The notes under the pieces: model-generated
Told to the model about the DNA's origin: nothing
What the model saw: only the letters and a program-made list of their open reading frames with translations
Databases searched by the model: none
Part shown: positions 6,650 to 16,587 of the stretch, one piece after another
Layout of the letters: each line of letters opens with the position of its first letter
Position numbering within the stretch: position 1 is the stretch's first letter
Made by a program: the position numbers and the translations under genes
NCBI GenBank assembly: GCA_001404055.1
Contig: CXTY01000014.1
Location: 434,001-498,000 of the forward strand
From: Roseibium album
GTDB taxonomy: Bacteria > Pseudomonadota > Alphaproteobacteria > Rhizobiales > Stappiaceae
DNA: 64,000 bases
Direction of reading: 5' to 3'

Positions 6650-7786
6650 GTGCCTACAGCTCATCCCCATCCCAAAGACCTTTACGGTGGTCGCTTGACG
6701 ATAGATCCGGACGCCATCGCGGCGAACTGGGCCTATCTGAACGGCAAGCTGAACGGCGCGACTGAGTGTGCAGCGGCGATCAAAGCAGATGCCTATGGCA
6801 CCGGACAGGAAGCCGCAGGCAAGGCTTTGTTTAAAGCCGGGTGCAAAACGTTTTTTGTTGCCGTACCGACCGAAGCGCTGGCCTTGCGCAAAACCCTTCC
6901 GGACGCCGTCATCTATGCACTGGACGGTCTCTTTCCGGGAACGGTGGAGCATTTCATTGCGCACAATATTCGCCCCGTGCTTGGGTCTCTGCCTGAATTG
7001 GAAGAATGGGCAGCGGTTTGTAAAGCGGCAGGAAAATCACTGGATGCTGCGTTACATGTTGATACGGGCATTCATCGCCTGGGCCTTTCGCCGGATGAGT
7101 TTGCCGTGTCCATGCGCAACAAGGGCCTTTTGGGTCCATTTACACCCTCTCTGATCATGAGCCACCTGGCCTGCGGGTCGACACCGGCGCATGCAATGAA
7201 CCAGCGTCAGCTTGATCAGTTCCGCGATATCACGAAGCCCTTCGCGCACATTCCAAAATCACTAGCGAACTCCGCCGGGGTTCTGATGGGACCGAATTAT
7301 CATTTCGACATGGTGCGCCCGGGGATCGCGCTTTACGGCGGACAGGCCATCGAGACCGAGCCAAATACGATGAAACCGGTGGCCAAGGTCGAGGCACGCA
7401 TCATGATTGTGCGCGATGTACCGGAAGGCGACACGATCGGTTACGGCGCAAGACAGACGGCCCAGAGGCCGCTCAAGAACGCCGTGGTGGCTGCCGGATA
7501 TGCTGACGGTCTGCTGCGCCGTGCCAGTTCCTCGGACGCCGGATCTGGCGGATTTGGCATGATCGGTGGTTACAAGGCTCCGATCCTTGGCCGGATTTCC
7601 ATGGATATGATCACGCTGGATGTCACAGATGTGCCAGAACACCTTCTTGTGCGTGGTGCATATGTGGAAATGCTGGGACCCAATGTTGCCGCGGCTGACC
7701 TGGCAGCTTATGCCGAGACCATCGACTACGAATATCTGACAAGCCTCGGGCGGCGCTTTGAACGCGTTTACGGCCCTCTCACCTGA
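6650..7786 (+). CDS. alr: Alanine racemase
   Basis: PLP enzyme interconverting L- and D-alanine for peptidoglycan. Full length at 378 residues. The PLP lysine is Lys45 in AAIKADAYG, and the second catalytic base is Tyr265 in IGYGARQT. The C-terminal barrel carries LGRISMDMITLDVTD. The start is GTG at 6650: the frame is closed by TGA at 6623 and no ATG lies between, so GTG is the only good choice (GGAG at 6633 is rather far). It begins the run alr - radA - cvpA - purF, with radA 15 bases downstream. Confidence 0.96.
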   Translation: MPTAHPHPKDLYGGRLTIDPDAIAANWAYLNGKLNGATECAAAIKADAYGTGQEAAGKALFKAGCKTFFVAVPTEALALRKTLPDAVIYALDGLFPGTVEHFIAHNIRPVLGSLPELEEWAAVCKAAGKSLDAALHVDTGIHRLGLSPDEFAVSMRNKGLLGPFTPSLIMSHLACGSTPAHAMNQRQLDQFRDITKPFAHIPKSLANSAGVLMGPNYHFDMVRPGIALYGGQAIETEPNTMKPVAKVEARIMIVRDVPEGDTIGYGARQTAQRPLKNAVVAAGYADGLLRRASSSDAGSGGFGMIGGYKAPILGRISMDMITLDVTDVPEHLLVRGAYVEMLGPNVAAADLAAYAETIDYEYLTSLGRRFERVYGPLT

Positions 7787-7801
7787 TCGGAGCAGTATTA
7801 T

Positions 7802-9202
7802 ATGGCGCGGCGGTCCACATCCTTTGTCTGCCAGTCTTGCGGTGCAATTACCAGCAAGTGGGTCGGACGCTGCGAATCCTGCGGTGAATGGAACACAATC
7901 GTTGAAGAGTTGACGAGTGGTGCCGGCGGCGTCGGAGGCGGCCCTAGCCGGGCTTCGCGCAGCAAGGGCCGTGTCGTGCCGCTGGTCGGACTTACCGGTG
8001 AAACGAAAGAGGCTGCGCGTTTTCAGACAAAAGTGACGGAGCTCGACCGTGTCACCGGCGGCGGTTTTGTGCGGGGGTCTGCGCTTCTGGTCGGCGGCGA
8101 CCCCGGGATCGGGAAATCAACACTGCTTGTTCAAGCAGCCGCACAGCTTGCCCATCTTGGTCAAAAGACGGTCTATATCTCCGGCGAGGAATCAGTTGGG
8201 CAGATCCGCTTGCGAGCCGAGCGACTGGGCCTTGCCGATGCCCCCGTCCACCTTGCAGCGGAAACAAGCGTTGAAGACATCCTTGCAACGCTGGAGGCAG
8301 ATACCGCCCCTGCCCTTCTGATCCTCGATTCTGTTCAGACCCTATGGACCGACCAGGTTGATTCTCCTCCGGGCACGGTTACGCAGGTGCGCGCTTCGGC
8401 GCAGGCCATGGTGCGCTATGCCAAAAAAAATGGCACCACGCTCGTGCTCGTCGGTCATGTCACCAAGGACGGCCAGATTGCCGGTCCGAGAGTGGTTGAG
8501 CACATGGTCGATGCCGTTCTTTATTTCGAGGGTGATGGCGCGCACCAGTATCGCATTTTGCGGTCGGTCAAGAATCGCTTTGGCGCAACGGACGAAATCG
8601 GCGTCTTTGAAATGACAGGAAAAGGACTGATTGAGGTATCGAACCCATCAGCACTTTTCCTCGGCGACAGGACCACTTCTGCTCCTGGAGCCGCTGTTTT
8701 TGCAGGGCTTGAAGGGTCCCGTCCGCTTCTCATCGAGATCCAGGCACTTGTGGCGCAATCCTCGCTTGGGACGCCGCGCCGCGCGGTCATCGGCTGGGAC
8801 AGCGCCCGTCTCGCCATGATCCTGGCCGTGCTTGAAGCACGATGCGGTGTCCGGTTTTCGCAGCATGATGTCTATCTGAATGTGGCCGGTGGATTGAAAA
8901 TCAACGAGCCTGGAGCCGATCTTGCCGTGTGTGCAGCATTAATCTCTTCGCTCTCCGGGCTTGCCCTTCCGGCCAATTGCGTCTATTTCGGCGAAGTCAG
9001 CCTTTCCGGGGCCATCCGGCCGGTCGCTCAGGCCCAGTCAAGGCTGAAAGAAGCAGAGAAACTCGGCTTCGACCAGGCCTTTTGTCCTGAGGGAAACCTC
9101 AAAGACAGCGCCGCATCACCTTTCAAGGTGACCGGTTTGCCGGAACTTGGGGACTTTGTCGCCAAACTCTCGGCAGAGGCTAGTGCTTCAGGGGCGTCTT
9201 GA
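7802..9202 (+). CDS. radA: DNA repair protein RadA
   Basis: A helicase-like ATPase that processes recombination intermediates with RecA. 466 residues. Domain order: C4 zinc finger (Cys10, Cys13, Cys24, Cys27), RecA-type ATPase with Walker A GGDPGIGKST at 98-107 and Walker B LLILDSVQTL, the RadA hallmark KNRFG, then a Lon-like C-terminal domain (DVYLNVAGGLKINEPGADLAV). GGAG 8 bases before ATG. Likely cotranscribed with alr. Confidence 0.97.
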   Translation: MARRSTSFVCQSCGAITSKWVGRCESCGEWNTIVEELTSGAGGVGGGPSRASRSKGRVVPLVGLTGETKEAARFQTKVTELDRVTGGGFVRGSALLVGGDPGIGKSTLLVQAAAQLAHLGQKTVYISGEESVGQIRLRAERLGLADAPVHLAAETSVEDILATLEADTAPALLILDSVQTLWTDQVDSPPGTVTQVRASAQAMVRYAKKNGTTLVLVGHVTKDGQIAGPRVVEHMVDAVLYFEGDGAHQYRILRSVKNRFGATDEIGVFEMTGKGLIEVSNPSALFLGDRTTSAPGAAVFAGLEGSRPLLIEIQALVAQSSLGTPRRAVIGWDSARLAMILAVLEARCGVRFSQHDVYLNVAGGLKINEPGADLAVCAALISSLSGLALPANCVYFGEVSLSGAIRPVAQAQSRLKEAEKLGFDQAFCPEGNLKDSAASPFKVTGLPELGDFVAKLSAEASASGAS

Positions 9203-9276
9203 CGCATGATGGTGCCGGGTAAGAACTGAAGATTTCCGCTCCTTGCCGAGCGACAGACAGAGGATTTTTCAGGAAC

Positions 9277-9888
9277 ATGCCGATTACGCTGCTGGACGGA
9301 CTACTCCTGGTCATCATGTTCATTTCGGCTGTCCTTGCCATGATCCGAGGATTTGTCCGCGAAGTTCTATCGATTGTTTCGTGGGTCGCGGCCGCTGCTG
9401 CTGCATTTCTGCTCTACGAGCGGGTCCTTCCCTACGCCAAACAATATATCTCGCATGACCTGGTTGCCATTGGCGCGTCAGCCGCAGCCGTCTTCCTGGT
9501 CACGCTCATCGTCGTCAGCTACATAACCATGCGGATTTCCGATTTCGTGCTGGACAGCCGGATCGGCGCTCTCGACCGTACACTTGGCTTTGTGTTTGGT
9601 GCCGTGCGCGGATTGCTGCTGGTTGTCGTGGCAATGATGTTCTTCGACTGGTTTGTTCAGACCGAACAACAACCGGAGTGGGTAAAGAACGCCAAATCAC
9701 GGCCTATCCTAATTTCGATTGGCGAGCGCCTCGTGGCTGTTCTGCCGGAAGATCCTGAAAAGGCGATCCTGGAGAAGATCCGTGACAACAATCTGACAGG
9801 TGGCAATGCCAGCGCACCGGCTGAAGAGCCGACATACAGCGATTCAGAACGTCAGGGACTTGAGCAACTGACAACGGATAACAACTAA
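9277..9888 (+). CDS. cvpA: CvpA family membrane protein
   Basis: 203 residues with four hydrophobic segments (about 5-25, 30-50, 65-90, 105-130) and a hydrophilic C-terminal tail of roughly 65 residues. The start LLDGLLLVIMFISAVLAMIRG followed by RE(V/L)LSIVSW is typical of the colicin V production protein family. Required for colicin V export in E. coli; its general role is linked to envelope homeostasis. Directly before purF, as in many proteobacteria. Confidence 0.92.
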   Translation: MPITLLDGLLLVIMFISAVLAMIRGFVREVLSIVSWVAAAAAAFLLYERVLPYAKQYISHDLVAIGASAAAVFLVTLIVVSYITMRISDFVLDSRIGALDRTLGFVFGAVRGLLLVVVAMMFFDWFVQTEQQPEWVKNAKSRPILISIGERLVAVLPEDPEKAILEKIRDNNLTGGNASAPAEEPTYSDSERQGLEQLTTDNN

Positions 9889-10069
9889 CCGCCGACACGC
9901 GGCGCATTGATTGATCCAGAGCACCGGGCGTAAAGAAGAACGCGAATAGGTGCTCTCAAACAACTTCGATCGATCAACTTGGCTGCCTTCATGTGAGATC
10001 GCATGGATGCAGGTTGATCCAGAGACCTGGGCCGATCCTCCCAAGCGGCCAGAATAAGGAGTGTTCGCC

Positions 10070-11542
10070 ATGGCTGGCGGAACAGAGTTGCACGAGCCTT
10101 TTGACATCAATTCCGACACCTTGCGCGAAGAATGTGGCGTGTTCGGCATTCTGGGACATGAGGACGCCAGCGCACTGACGGCACTCGGTCTTCACGCTCT
10201 TCAGCATCGTGGTCAGGAAGCAGCGGGAATTGTAACCTTCGACAGGGACCAGTTCCGGGCGGAACGACATCTGGGCCTCGTTGGCGATCATTTCTCCGAT
10301 GCTGAAACCATCGGCCGCCTGTCAGGCAAGGTTGCTGTCGGTCACGTTCGCTATTCCACCACTGGTGAGACGATCCTGCGTAACGTTCAGCCCCTGTTTG
10401 CTGAACTCGACGGAGGTGGCATCGCCGTTTGCCACAACGGCAACTTCACCAACGCTCTCACCCTGCGACATCAGCTGATCCGTGACGGCGCGATCTGCCA
10501 GTCCACGTCCGATTCTGAAGTCGTGCTCCAGCTCGTGGCGCGCTCGCGCAAGGGCAAGATCATTGAGCGCTTCATCGAAGCCATCACACAGATGGAAGGC
10601 GCCTATTCGCTGGTTGCGCTGACCTCCAAAAAACTCATTGGTGCGCGTGATCCGCTTGGCATCAGGCCATTGGTCCTGGGTGATCTCAACGGCGCACCGA
10701 TCCTGGCGTCCGAGACATGTGCCCTTGATATCATCGGCGCGAAATTCATCCGCGAAGTTGAAAACGGCGAAGTTATTGTCTGCACGGCAACCGGCATTCA
10801 GTCCTTCTTCCCGTTTGGCAAGCAGCCAGCCAGACCGTGCATTTTTGAATATATCTATTTCTCGCGCCCTGATTCCATCGTGGGTGGTCGCAGCGTCTAT
10901 GACGTGCGCCGCGAGATGGGCAAGCAGCTGGCAAGAGAGTCACAGGTTGAAGCGGACGTGATCGTGCCTGTCCCCGATAGCGGCGTGCCGGCTGCAATTG
11001 GCTTCAGTCAGGAAAGCGGTGTCCCGTTTGAACTTGGCATCATTCGCAATCATTACGTCGGCCGGACATTCATTGAACCCACGCAGCAGATCCGTGCCCT
11101 GGGTGTGAAGATGAAACACTCCGCCAACAGGGCGCAGATTGAGGGCAAGCGTGTTGTGCTTGTTGATGACAGCCTTGTGCGCGGCACGACGTCCGTCAAG
11201 ATTGTCCAGATGATCCGCGATGCCGGCGCAAAGGAAGTTCACTTCCGCCTCGCCAGCCCGCCAATAAGGTATTCCGACTATTACGGCATCGACACGCCGG
11301 TTCGTGAAAAACTTCTGGCAGCAAAGTACAGCCTTGAAGAAATGCGTTCCTATATTGGCGCAGACAGCCTTGCGTTCCTGTCAGTGGATGGCATTTACAA
11401 ATCCATGGGTTACGAAGGCCGGGATGATGCCAATCCGCAGTTCACTGACCATTGCTTTACCGGGGATTATCCGACGCCTTTGACCGATCTGTCCGAAGAT
11501 CAGGATTTCATCAGTGCCCCGCGTCTTGTGGAAGTCGGCTAA
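10070..11542 (+). CDS. purF: Amidophosphoribosyltransferase
   Basis: First committed step of purine synthesis: PRPP plus glutamine to phosphoribosylamine. 490 residues. The start is ATG 10070, with AAGGA 9 bases ahead, rather than GTG 10061. A 21-residue propeptide (ending TLREE) precedes the catalytic N-terminal Cys22 of CGVFGILGHEDA; the glutaminase half contains LQHRGQEAAG and VGHVRYSTTG. The PRPP loop is VVLVDDSLVRGTT. A SDR gene follows after 10 bases. Confidence 0.97.
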   Translation: MAGGTELHEPFDINSDTLREECGVFGILGHEDASALTALGLHALQHRGQEAAGIVTFDRDQFRAERHLGLVGDHFSDAETIGRLSGKVAVGHVRYSTTGETILRNVQPLFAELDGGGIAVCHNGNFTNALTLRHQLIRDGAICQSTSDSEVVLQLVARSRKGKIIERFIEAITQMEGAYSLVALTSKKLIGARDPLGIRPLVLGDLNGAPILASETCALDIIGAKFIREVENGEVIVCTATGIQSFFPFGKQPARPCIFEYIYFSRPDSIVGGRSVYDVRREMGKQLARESQVEADVIVPVPDSGVPAAIGFSQESGVPFELGIIRNHYVGRTFIEPTQQIRALGVKMKHSANRAQIEGKRVVLVDDSLVRGTTSVKIVQMIRDAGAKEVHFRLASPPIRYSDYYGIDTPVREKLLAAKYSLEEMRSYIGADSLAFLSVDGIYKSMGYEGRDDANPQFTDHCFTGDYPTPLTDLSEDQDFISAPRLVEVG

Positions 11543-11552
11543 GAGACACCTC

Positions 11553-12281
11553 ATGCAAAAAGACTTTGAAGGCCAGGTCGCCCTGGTAACAGGCGCCTCG
11601 CGTGGCATCGGCTATCAGATCGCCAAACAACTTGGCGCGCGCGGTGCGCATGTGATCGCACTTGCCAGGACAGTCGGTGGTCTTGAAGACCTTGATGACG
11701 AGATCAAGTCAGCTGGCGGTCAAACAACCCTGGTACCGCTTGACCTGATGGATTTCGATGCACTTGATCGGCTCGGCGCGGCCATATTCGAACGCTGGAA
11801 GAAACTCGACATCCTGGTCGGCAATGCTGGAATGCTCGGCGTGCTTTCGCCGGTCGGCCACATCAGCCCGAAAGACTTTGAAAAGGTCATGGCTGTAAAC
11901 GTCACGGCCAACTGGCGACTGATCCGTTCACTAGACCCGCTGTTGCGCCAGTCTGACGCCGGACGGGCCGTGTTTCTGACGTCGACCCAGGCAGACACCT
12001 GCACCGCGTTCTGGGGCTTACAGTCCACCAGCAAGGCGGCCGTTGAAGCAATGGCACGGACCTGGGCAAACGAAAGCCTGAAAACGTCCTTGAAGATCAA
12101 TCTTGTGGATCCGGGGCCCACACGCACCGGCCTGCGTGCCAAGGCAATGCCGGGGGAAATCCCGGAAAACCTCCCCGCACCGTCCGTCGTCGCGGAAGAT
12201 ATTCTGGAGTTGGTCAAGCCAGATGTACTTGAAACCGGCAAGCTCTATGACCGCCTCAGCGGCGAGTGGATTTCTCCTTAA
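11553..12281 (+). CDS. Short-chain dehydrogenase-like protein lacking the catalytic Tyr
   Basis: 242 residues with a complete Rossmann fold: GASRGIG cofactor loop at 14-20, NAG at 91-93, catalytic-type Ser144 and Lys161. The YxxxK motif, however, reads QSTSK: residue 157, four before Lys161 and thirteen after Ser144, is Gln (codon CAG) instead of Tyr. The neighbouring FWG is typical of a close group of alphaproteobacterial SDRs. Without the Tyr, classical oxidoreductase activity is doubtful; a binding or regulatory role, or a different acid, is possible. Start at 11553 gives the standard N-terminus; an upstream start inside purF is less likely. Confidence 0.88.
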   Translation: MQKDFEGQVALVTGASRGIGYQIAKQLGARGAHVIALARTVGGLEDLDDEIKSAGGQTTLVPLDLMDFDALDRLGAAIFERWKKLDILVGNAGMLGVLSPVGHISPKDFEKVMAVNVTANWRLIRSLDPLLRQSDAGRAVFLTSTQADTCTAFWGLQSTSKAAVEAMARTWANESLKTSLKINLVDPGPTRTGLRAKAMPGEIPENLPAPSVVAEDILELVKPDVLETGKLYDRLSGEWISP

Positions 12282-12349
12282 AACCTTTACTGGCATCAGT
12301 CCGGTAAACGCGCTTAGCTATTCCCTGCTTTAGTCATGGAGGGAATTAC

Positions 12350-12721
12350 ATGCAACTCGGTGCGTTTTCCATCAGCCTGACCGTCAAGGATCTTCAGAAA
12401 TCAAAGGCCTTCTACGAAGGGCTTGGCTTTTCGGACATGGGTGGAACTGGTGAAGAAGGCTGGCTCATCCTGAAAAATGGCGAGATTGTCATCGGCCTGT
12501 TTCAGGGCATGTTTGACAAGAACATGCTGACATTCAATCCAGGCTGGGACCAGAGCGCGCAGAAACTGGACGAATTCCAGGATATCCGTGAGATGCAGAA
12601 GGATTTGAAAGCAAAGGGCTACGCCTTTGCATCCGAAGTCGATGAAACCAGCAGCGGTCCAGCCAGTTTTGTGCTCATCGATCCCGATGGCAATCCGGTG
12701 CTGGTAGATCAGCACGTCTGA
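12350..12721 (+). CDS. VOC superfamily protein (glyoxalase/dioxygenase fold)
   Basis: 123 residues with the paired beta-alpha-beta-beta-beta modules of the vicinal oxygen chelate fold: FSISLTVKDLQKSKAFYEGLGF at the start and FVLIDPDGNPVLVDQH at the end. GGAGG 7-8 bases before ATG. Small stand-alone members include glyoxalases, resistance proteins and many of unknown substrate; no specific reaction can be named. Confidence 0.85.
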   Translation: MQLGAFSISLTVKDLQKSKAFYEGLGFSDMGGTGEEGWLILKNGEIVIGLFQGMFDKNMLTFNPGWDQSAQKLDEFQDIREMQKDLKAKGYAFASEVDETSSGPASFVLIDPDGNPVLVDQHV

Positions 12722-12775
12722 TTGAGCGGACGCCAATCGCAGACTTTTCCGGAAGGGTACTTCACGGCTTTGCCG

Positions 12776-12836
12776 CCCCGGTCTTGAACCGGGGTCTTTT
12801 GTGACCGGCAATTCGGTCCCGGATCAGGTTCGGGAC
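12776..12836. repeat. Double-hairpin intergenic repeat, copy A
   Basis: Two adjacent palindromes: CCCCGGT/ACCGGGG (12776-12782, 12788-12794) and GTCCCG/CGGGAC (12816-12821, 12831-12836). It lies between two convergent genes, where it may act as a two-way terminator. A similar double element occurs at 30497-30558, with the shared order hairpin - TTGTG or TGTG - AATT - GGTCCCGG hairpin. Confidence 0.6.
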
Positions 12837-12864
12837 TGCAAGTGAAGCTTGTCGCAGATTAAAT

Positions 12865-13662
12865 TCAGGCAGCCTGAAGCGGTGCAAAGGATGTGTCGGC
12901 GATTTCTTTCAAATCGCTGAATACGCCAGGCGCGCCCACAACAACACGGGCACCATGATAAAGAGCGTGAGAGATGTCCTGCTCCATCACTTCACCACCT
13001 GCCTCGCTTGTAATCAGCATACCTGCAAGGCAATCCCATGCATTCATGTGAGATTCCACGTAGCCGATCAGACGACCAGATGCAGCATAGGCGAGCATCA
13101 ATCCGCCTGATGCGTTTCTGAAGAAAATGCCGCCCTTGGACACCAGCGCACCAACTGCGTTGACAGCATCCGTAACAGCCGAGCGACCATTGAAACCAAT
13201 CCCCACAGAACCGTTTGAGAGGCTCTGGCTGTCTGACGACTTGATCGGTTTATTGTTCAAAAACGCGCCATTCCCGGCCGAAGCCTTGAATGTTTCACCA
13301 GATACGGGATCATAGATGACACCAACAATGACCTGACCCTGGTGCACGCAGGCAATGATCACGCACCACTGGGGAATGCCGGCTACAAAGTTTGCCGTTC
13401 CGTCAATCGGATCAGTCACCCAGGTGTACCCTGAGGACCCTTCTTCCATGCCGTGTTCTTCACCGAGAATTCCGTCATCCGGATACTGTTTGGCGAGTTC
13501 CTGACGAATGAGTGTCTCAACGTTCCGGTCCGCCTCAGTCACGAGATCCTGATGGCCCTTCTGCGTTATGGTCAGAGTGTCCAGCCTGCGGAAGTACTCC
13601 ATACCGAGTTCGCCTGCCTTGTGAGCCAGATTTTCGGCGAAAACGAGCCGTTCGGAAACCAT
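12865..13662 (-). CDS. Inositol monophosphatase family phosphatase
   Basis: 265 residues of the Mg2+-dependent, Li+-sensitive phosphatase superfamily. Metal and catalytic motifs are intact: GEEH (67-70), DPIDGTANF (84-92), and WDCLAG near 205. Members hydrolyse inositol phosphates, 3'-phosphoadenosine 5'-phosphate (CysQ) or other sugar phosphates, and the substrate cannot be decided here. Start at ATG 13662, with AGGGAG 7 bases ahead; the TTG in front is not needed. Confidence 0.92.
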   Translation of the reverse strand: MVSERLVFAENLAHKAGELGMEYFRRLDTLTITQKGHQDLVTEADRNVETLIRQELAKQYPDDGILGEEHGMEEGSSGYTWVTDPIDGTANFVAGIPQWCVIIACVHQGQVIVGVIYDPVSGETFKASAGNGAFLNNKPIKSSDSQSLSNGSVGIGFNGRSAVTDAVNAVGALVSKGGIFFRNASGGLMLAYAASGRLIGYVESHMNAWDCLAGMLITSEAGGEVMEQDISHALYHGARVVVGAPGVFSDLKEIADTSFAPLQAA

Positions 13663-13758
13663 CAAATATCTCCCTTAAGGAATTAATCCGTTTGATGTCG
13701 GACGACGTCCGACTCTCGATTTTGCGTCAGGTCAGCGCCGCGCACCGTTGAGGCCCGG

Positions 13759-15186
13759 TTACTGGATCTTGCGCTTTTTCTTGGACGCATATGGGTTCTC
13801 ACCCTTGCGGTAAGATAACCGAATTGGCGTGCCTTGAATATTGAACGTCTGCCTGAGAGAATTCACCAGATAGCGGGTGTAACTTTCTGGCAATTGTTCG
13901 GGACGCGAACAGAAAGCCACGAAATGCGGAGGCCGCGTTTTAGGCTGTGTCATGTAGCGCAGGCGAACACGGCGACCGGCCACAGCGGGTGTTGGGTGGT
14001 TTACCACCACTTTCTCCAGCCAGCGGTTCAGTTTCGATGTGGAAACGCGCGCGTTCCACGCCTCATACGCCGTGAACACACTTTCGATCAGCCGATCGAC
14101 GCCCTGCCCCTGAAGACCTGACAGTGTCGCAATCTGAACGCCGCGTATCTGGTTGAAATAGCGTTCGTTTGCATCCTTGATTTTTTTCCAGGCAGCTTCC
14201 CGGTCCTCGATCAGGTCCCACTTGTTGACGGCGACCACAAGAGCTCTGCCCTCGCGCGCGACAAGATCAATGATCTGAAGGTCCTGTTTTTCGAAGGAAA
14301 TGGTGGCGTCAAGGGTGATCACAACGACTTCGGCAAACTTGATTGCCCGCAGCGCGTCGGCCACTGAAAGCTTTTCCAGTTTCTCCTGGACTCGCGCCTT
14401 TTTTCGGATGCCAGCTGTATCAAAAAGCTTGATATGCCGGTCACGCCAGACCCAGTCGACTGAGATTGAATCACGTGTGATACCGGCTTCCGGGCCCGTC
14501 AACATCCGGTCTTCGCCAAGCATCTTGTTGATCAGCGTCGACTTGCCTGCATTTGGCCGTCCGACGATAGCAACCCTCAACGGTCGCGCGCGTGTGCCTA
14601 CCGGATCTTCGTCATCAACAATCTCACCATCTTCATCAACGTCAACGTTGGTGATGGCTTCCTCGCGATTGGCCTCTTCTTCGTCCGAAATGCGGTCCAC
14701 GTGCGGCTTCAGCGCATCGTACAGGTCAGACAGACCTTCACCATGCTCAGCTGAAAAGGGGATCGGATCGCCAAGACCAAGCGAATAGGATTCATACAGA
14801 CCACCCTCGCCTGCCCTGCCCTCAGCCTTGTTGGCAAGCAGGATCACGGGCCGCGTTGTCTTCCGGGCAACTTCCGCAAAATGGGAATCAAGCGGTGTTA
14901 TTCCGGCACGCGCATCAATGACGAACAGGACGGCGTCAGCAGCATCGACTGCCTCTTCCGTCTGCTTACGCATTCTGCCTTCAAGAGAGCTTTTGTCAGC
15001 GTCTTCCAGGCCTGCGGTATCGACAATGGTGAAACGCAGGTCTCCGAGACGCGCGTCGCCGGGCCGGCGGTCGCGCGTGACACCAGGTGTATCGTCAACA
15101 AGCGCCAATCGTTTGCCGACCAGACGATTGAACAAGGTGGACTTGCCGACATTCGGCCGTCCGATAATGGCGACAGTGGCGCCCAC
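13759..15186 (-). CDS. der: Ribosome-assembly GTPase Der (EngA)
   Basis: 475-residue essential GTPase for 50S subunit maturation. Two tandem G domains: first with GRPNVGKST near residue 8, DTPG and DTAGLED; second with GRPNAGKST near 210, [11 protein letters not shown] and NKWDL; then a KH-like domain and a basic tail (KKKRKIQ). An acidic linker ([14 protein letters not shown]) joins the G domains. Start is GTG 15186, 8 bases after AGGAG. Last gene of the yfgM-like - bamB - der operon. Confidence 0.97.
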   Translation of the reverse strand: MGATVAIIGRPNVGKSTLFNRLVGKRLALVDDTPGVTRDRRPGDARLGDLRFTIVDTAGLEDADKSSLEGRMRKQTEEAVDAADAVLFVIDARAGITPLDSHFAEVARKTTRPVILLANKAEGRAGEGGLYESYSLGLGDPIPFSAEHGEGLSDLYDALKPHVDRISDEEEANREEAITNVDVDEDGEIVDDEDPVGTRARPLRVAIVGRPNAGKSTLINKMLGEDRMLTGPEAGITRDSISVDWVWRDRHIKLFDTAGIRKKARVQEKLEKLSVADALRAIKFAEVVVITLDATISFEKQDLQIIDLVAREGRALVVAVNKWDLIEDREAAWKKIKDANERYFNQIRGVQIATLSGLQGQGVDRLIESVFTAYEAWNARVSTSKLNRWLEKVVVNHPTPAVAGRRVRLRYMTQPKTRPPHFVAFCSRPEQLPESYTRYLVNSLRQTFNIQGTPIRLSYRKGENPYASKKKRKIQ

Positions 15187-15206
15187 AGCAGTTACTCCTG
15201 ATAGGA

Positions 15207-15223
15207 GGGCCGGTTACCGGCCC
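15207..15223 (-). terminator. GC-rich hairpin between bamB and der
   Basis: GGGCCGG and CCGGCCC form a 7-bp stem with a 3-base loop, just after the bamB stop and ahead of the der ribosome binding site. There is no U-tract, so it is more likely an attenuating or mRNA-processing stem than a full terminator. Confidence 0.35.
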
Positions 15224-15234
15224 CCCCTTGAATG

Positions 15235-16587
15235 CTAGTTGAATGCAGCTACGCCATCATTGCCAGTCAGGACGACAACGCGTCCGCCAGCAACAATCGG
15301 TGTCACATAGACATCCGTATTGGTTCGCTGTGTCGTCATGATGCTGCCGGAAGCCGCATCAACCAGAGCGGTTTGTCCGTCGCTGGAAAATGCGACAAGC
15401 GCTCCGTTGGCCAGAATAGGTCCTGCCCAGTTACGACGACGTTTCTTTTTTTCTGGTCGCGGCAATGAAGTTGCCCAAAGGGTTTCCCCATTTTTCAAAT
15501 TGAGCGCAACCATGCGGTCATCCAGATCGACCATGAACAATGCACTGCCAGACACAACCGGTGTATGTACGCTGCCGAGATCCTGTTCCCAGCGGCGCTG
15601 ACCGGTGCGCACATCAACGGCCACAATCCGTCCAGAAACACCTGTTGCGTAAACAGTGTTGCCGGCGACCACGGGACTGGCTGAAACGTCAGCAAGGCCT
15701 GAAACCGCGAGCGTTCTGAAACCTCGTGAGACGCCGTCGATCCACTCCGGCTCACCGGTTTTGATATTGATCGCCATGATCTCGCCCGACGAAAACGGAA
15801 CGATTACACTATTCCCGGATATCGCAGGATTGGCTGCGGACAGCAGGCCTGCAGTTTCTTCAATACCAGCGTAGGTCCATGCGACACTGCCGTCGGTCTG
15901 GGATAGCGCATAGACTTCATTGGACTGTGTCACAACAAAAACATGGCCAGCGCCCGCCACGGGAGCGCCACGTGCAGGCGTGTCCAGGTCAGCCGTCCAG
16001 ACAACGCGGCCCGAGCCCGCTTCAAGTGCAGATAGTTGTCGATAGCTGGTGGCAGCATAAATCACACCACCGGCAACAGTTACACCACCACCTGGCCCGA
16101 CATCCCTTTCGCCCTCAGGGCGAAGGTTTGTTGTCCATTGGCGACCGCCACCTGTTGAGAGCGCGACAACTTCACCATTCGGTTTGTAGACGTAAATCCG
16201 GCTGCCATCGCTGACAGGTCGGGATGAAAGCCTCAATGCTGCGGACGTGAGCCCGCGCCCGGAAGATCCTACTTGCGCTTTCCAGGCCCGATTTCCGGAA
16301 ACCGAAACGGCGACGTTGCCTGGATCGTTGGTCAACCCACCGCCAGCTGTCGTCCAGGTCTGACCTCCGGTCGCCGCGCCAATTTTGGCTGAGAGGCCAA
16401 GTGCCGCAGTTGCTGGATCAGCACCTTCGAACACGGGCTGCCGATCGCCAGGAAGAATTTTCTCACGAGAAAACGGGTTCATATTCGAGGCGAATTCACT
16501 CGCCGATCCACATCCTGTCAGCGCAATTGACAGTGCCAGTACGCTGAGAATTCCGCGTCTGTTTGCATAAACCTTCGCAAAACTCAC
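15235..16587 (-). CDS. bamB: BamB-like outer-membrane assembly lipoprotein
   Basis: 450 residues. Lipobox LTGC with Cys26 after a hydrophobic leader marks a lipoprotein. The body is made of repeated PQQ-type beta-propeller blades (WTTNLRPEGERD, VVWTADLDTPARG, VAWTYAGIEE, PEWIDGVSRG, RRWEQDLGS, TLWATSLP). BamB is the propeller scaffold of the BAM complex that inserts outer-membrane proteins. Its start overlaps the stop of the YfgM-like gene by 4 bases (ATGA), and der follows, the usual neighbour. Confidence 0.93.
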   Translation of the reverse strand: MSFAKVYANRRGILSVLALSIALTGCGSASEFASNMNPFSREKILPGDRQPVFEGADPATAALGLSAKIGAATGGQTWTTAGGGLTNDPGNVAVSVSGNRAWKAQVGSSGRGLTSAALRLSSRPVSDGSRIYVYKPNGEVVALSTGGGRQWTTNLRPEGERDVGPGGGVTVAGGVIYAATSYRQLSALEAGSGRVVWTADLDTPARGAPVAGAGHVFVVTQSNEVYALSQTDGSVAWTYAGIEETAGLLSAANPAISGNSVIVPFSSGEIMAINIKTGEPEWIDGVSRGFRTLAVSGLADVSASPVVAGNTVYATGVSGRIVAVDVRTGQRRWEQDLGSVHTPVVSGSALFMVDLDDRMVALNLKNGETLWATSLPRPEKKKRRRNWAGPILANGALVAFSSDGQTALVDAASGSIMTTQRTNTDVYVTPIVAGGRVVVLTGNDGVAAFN

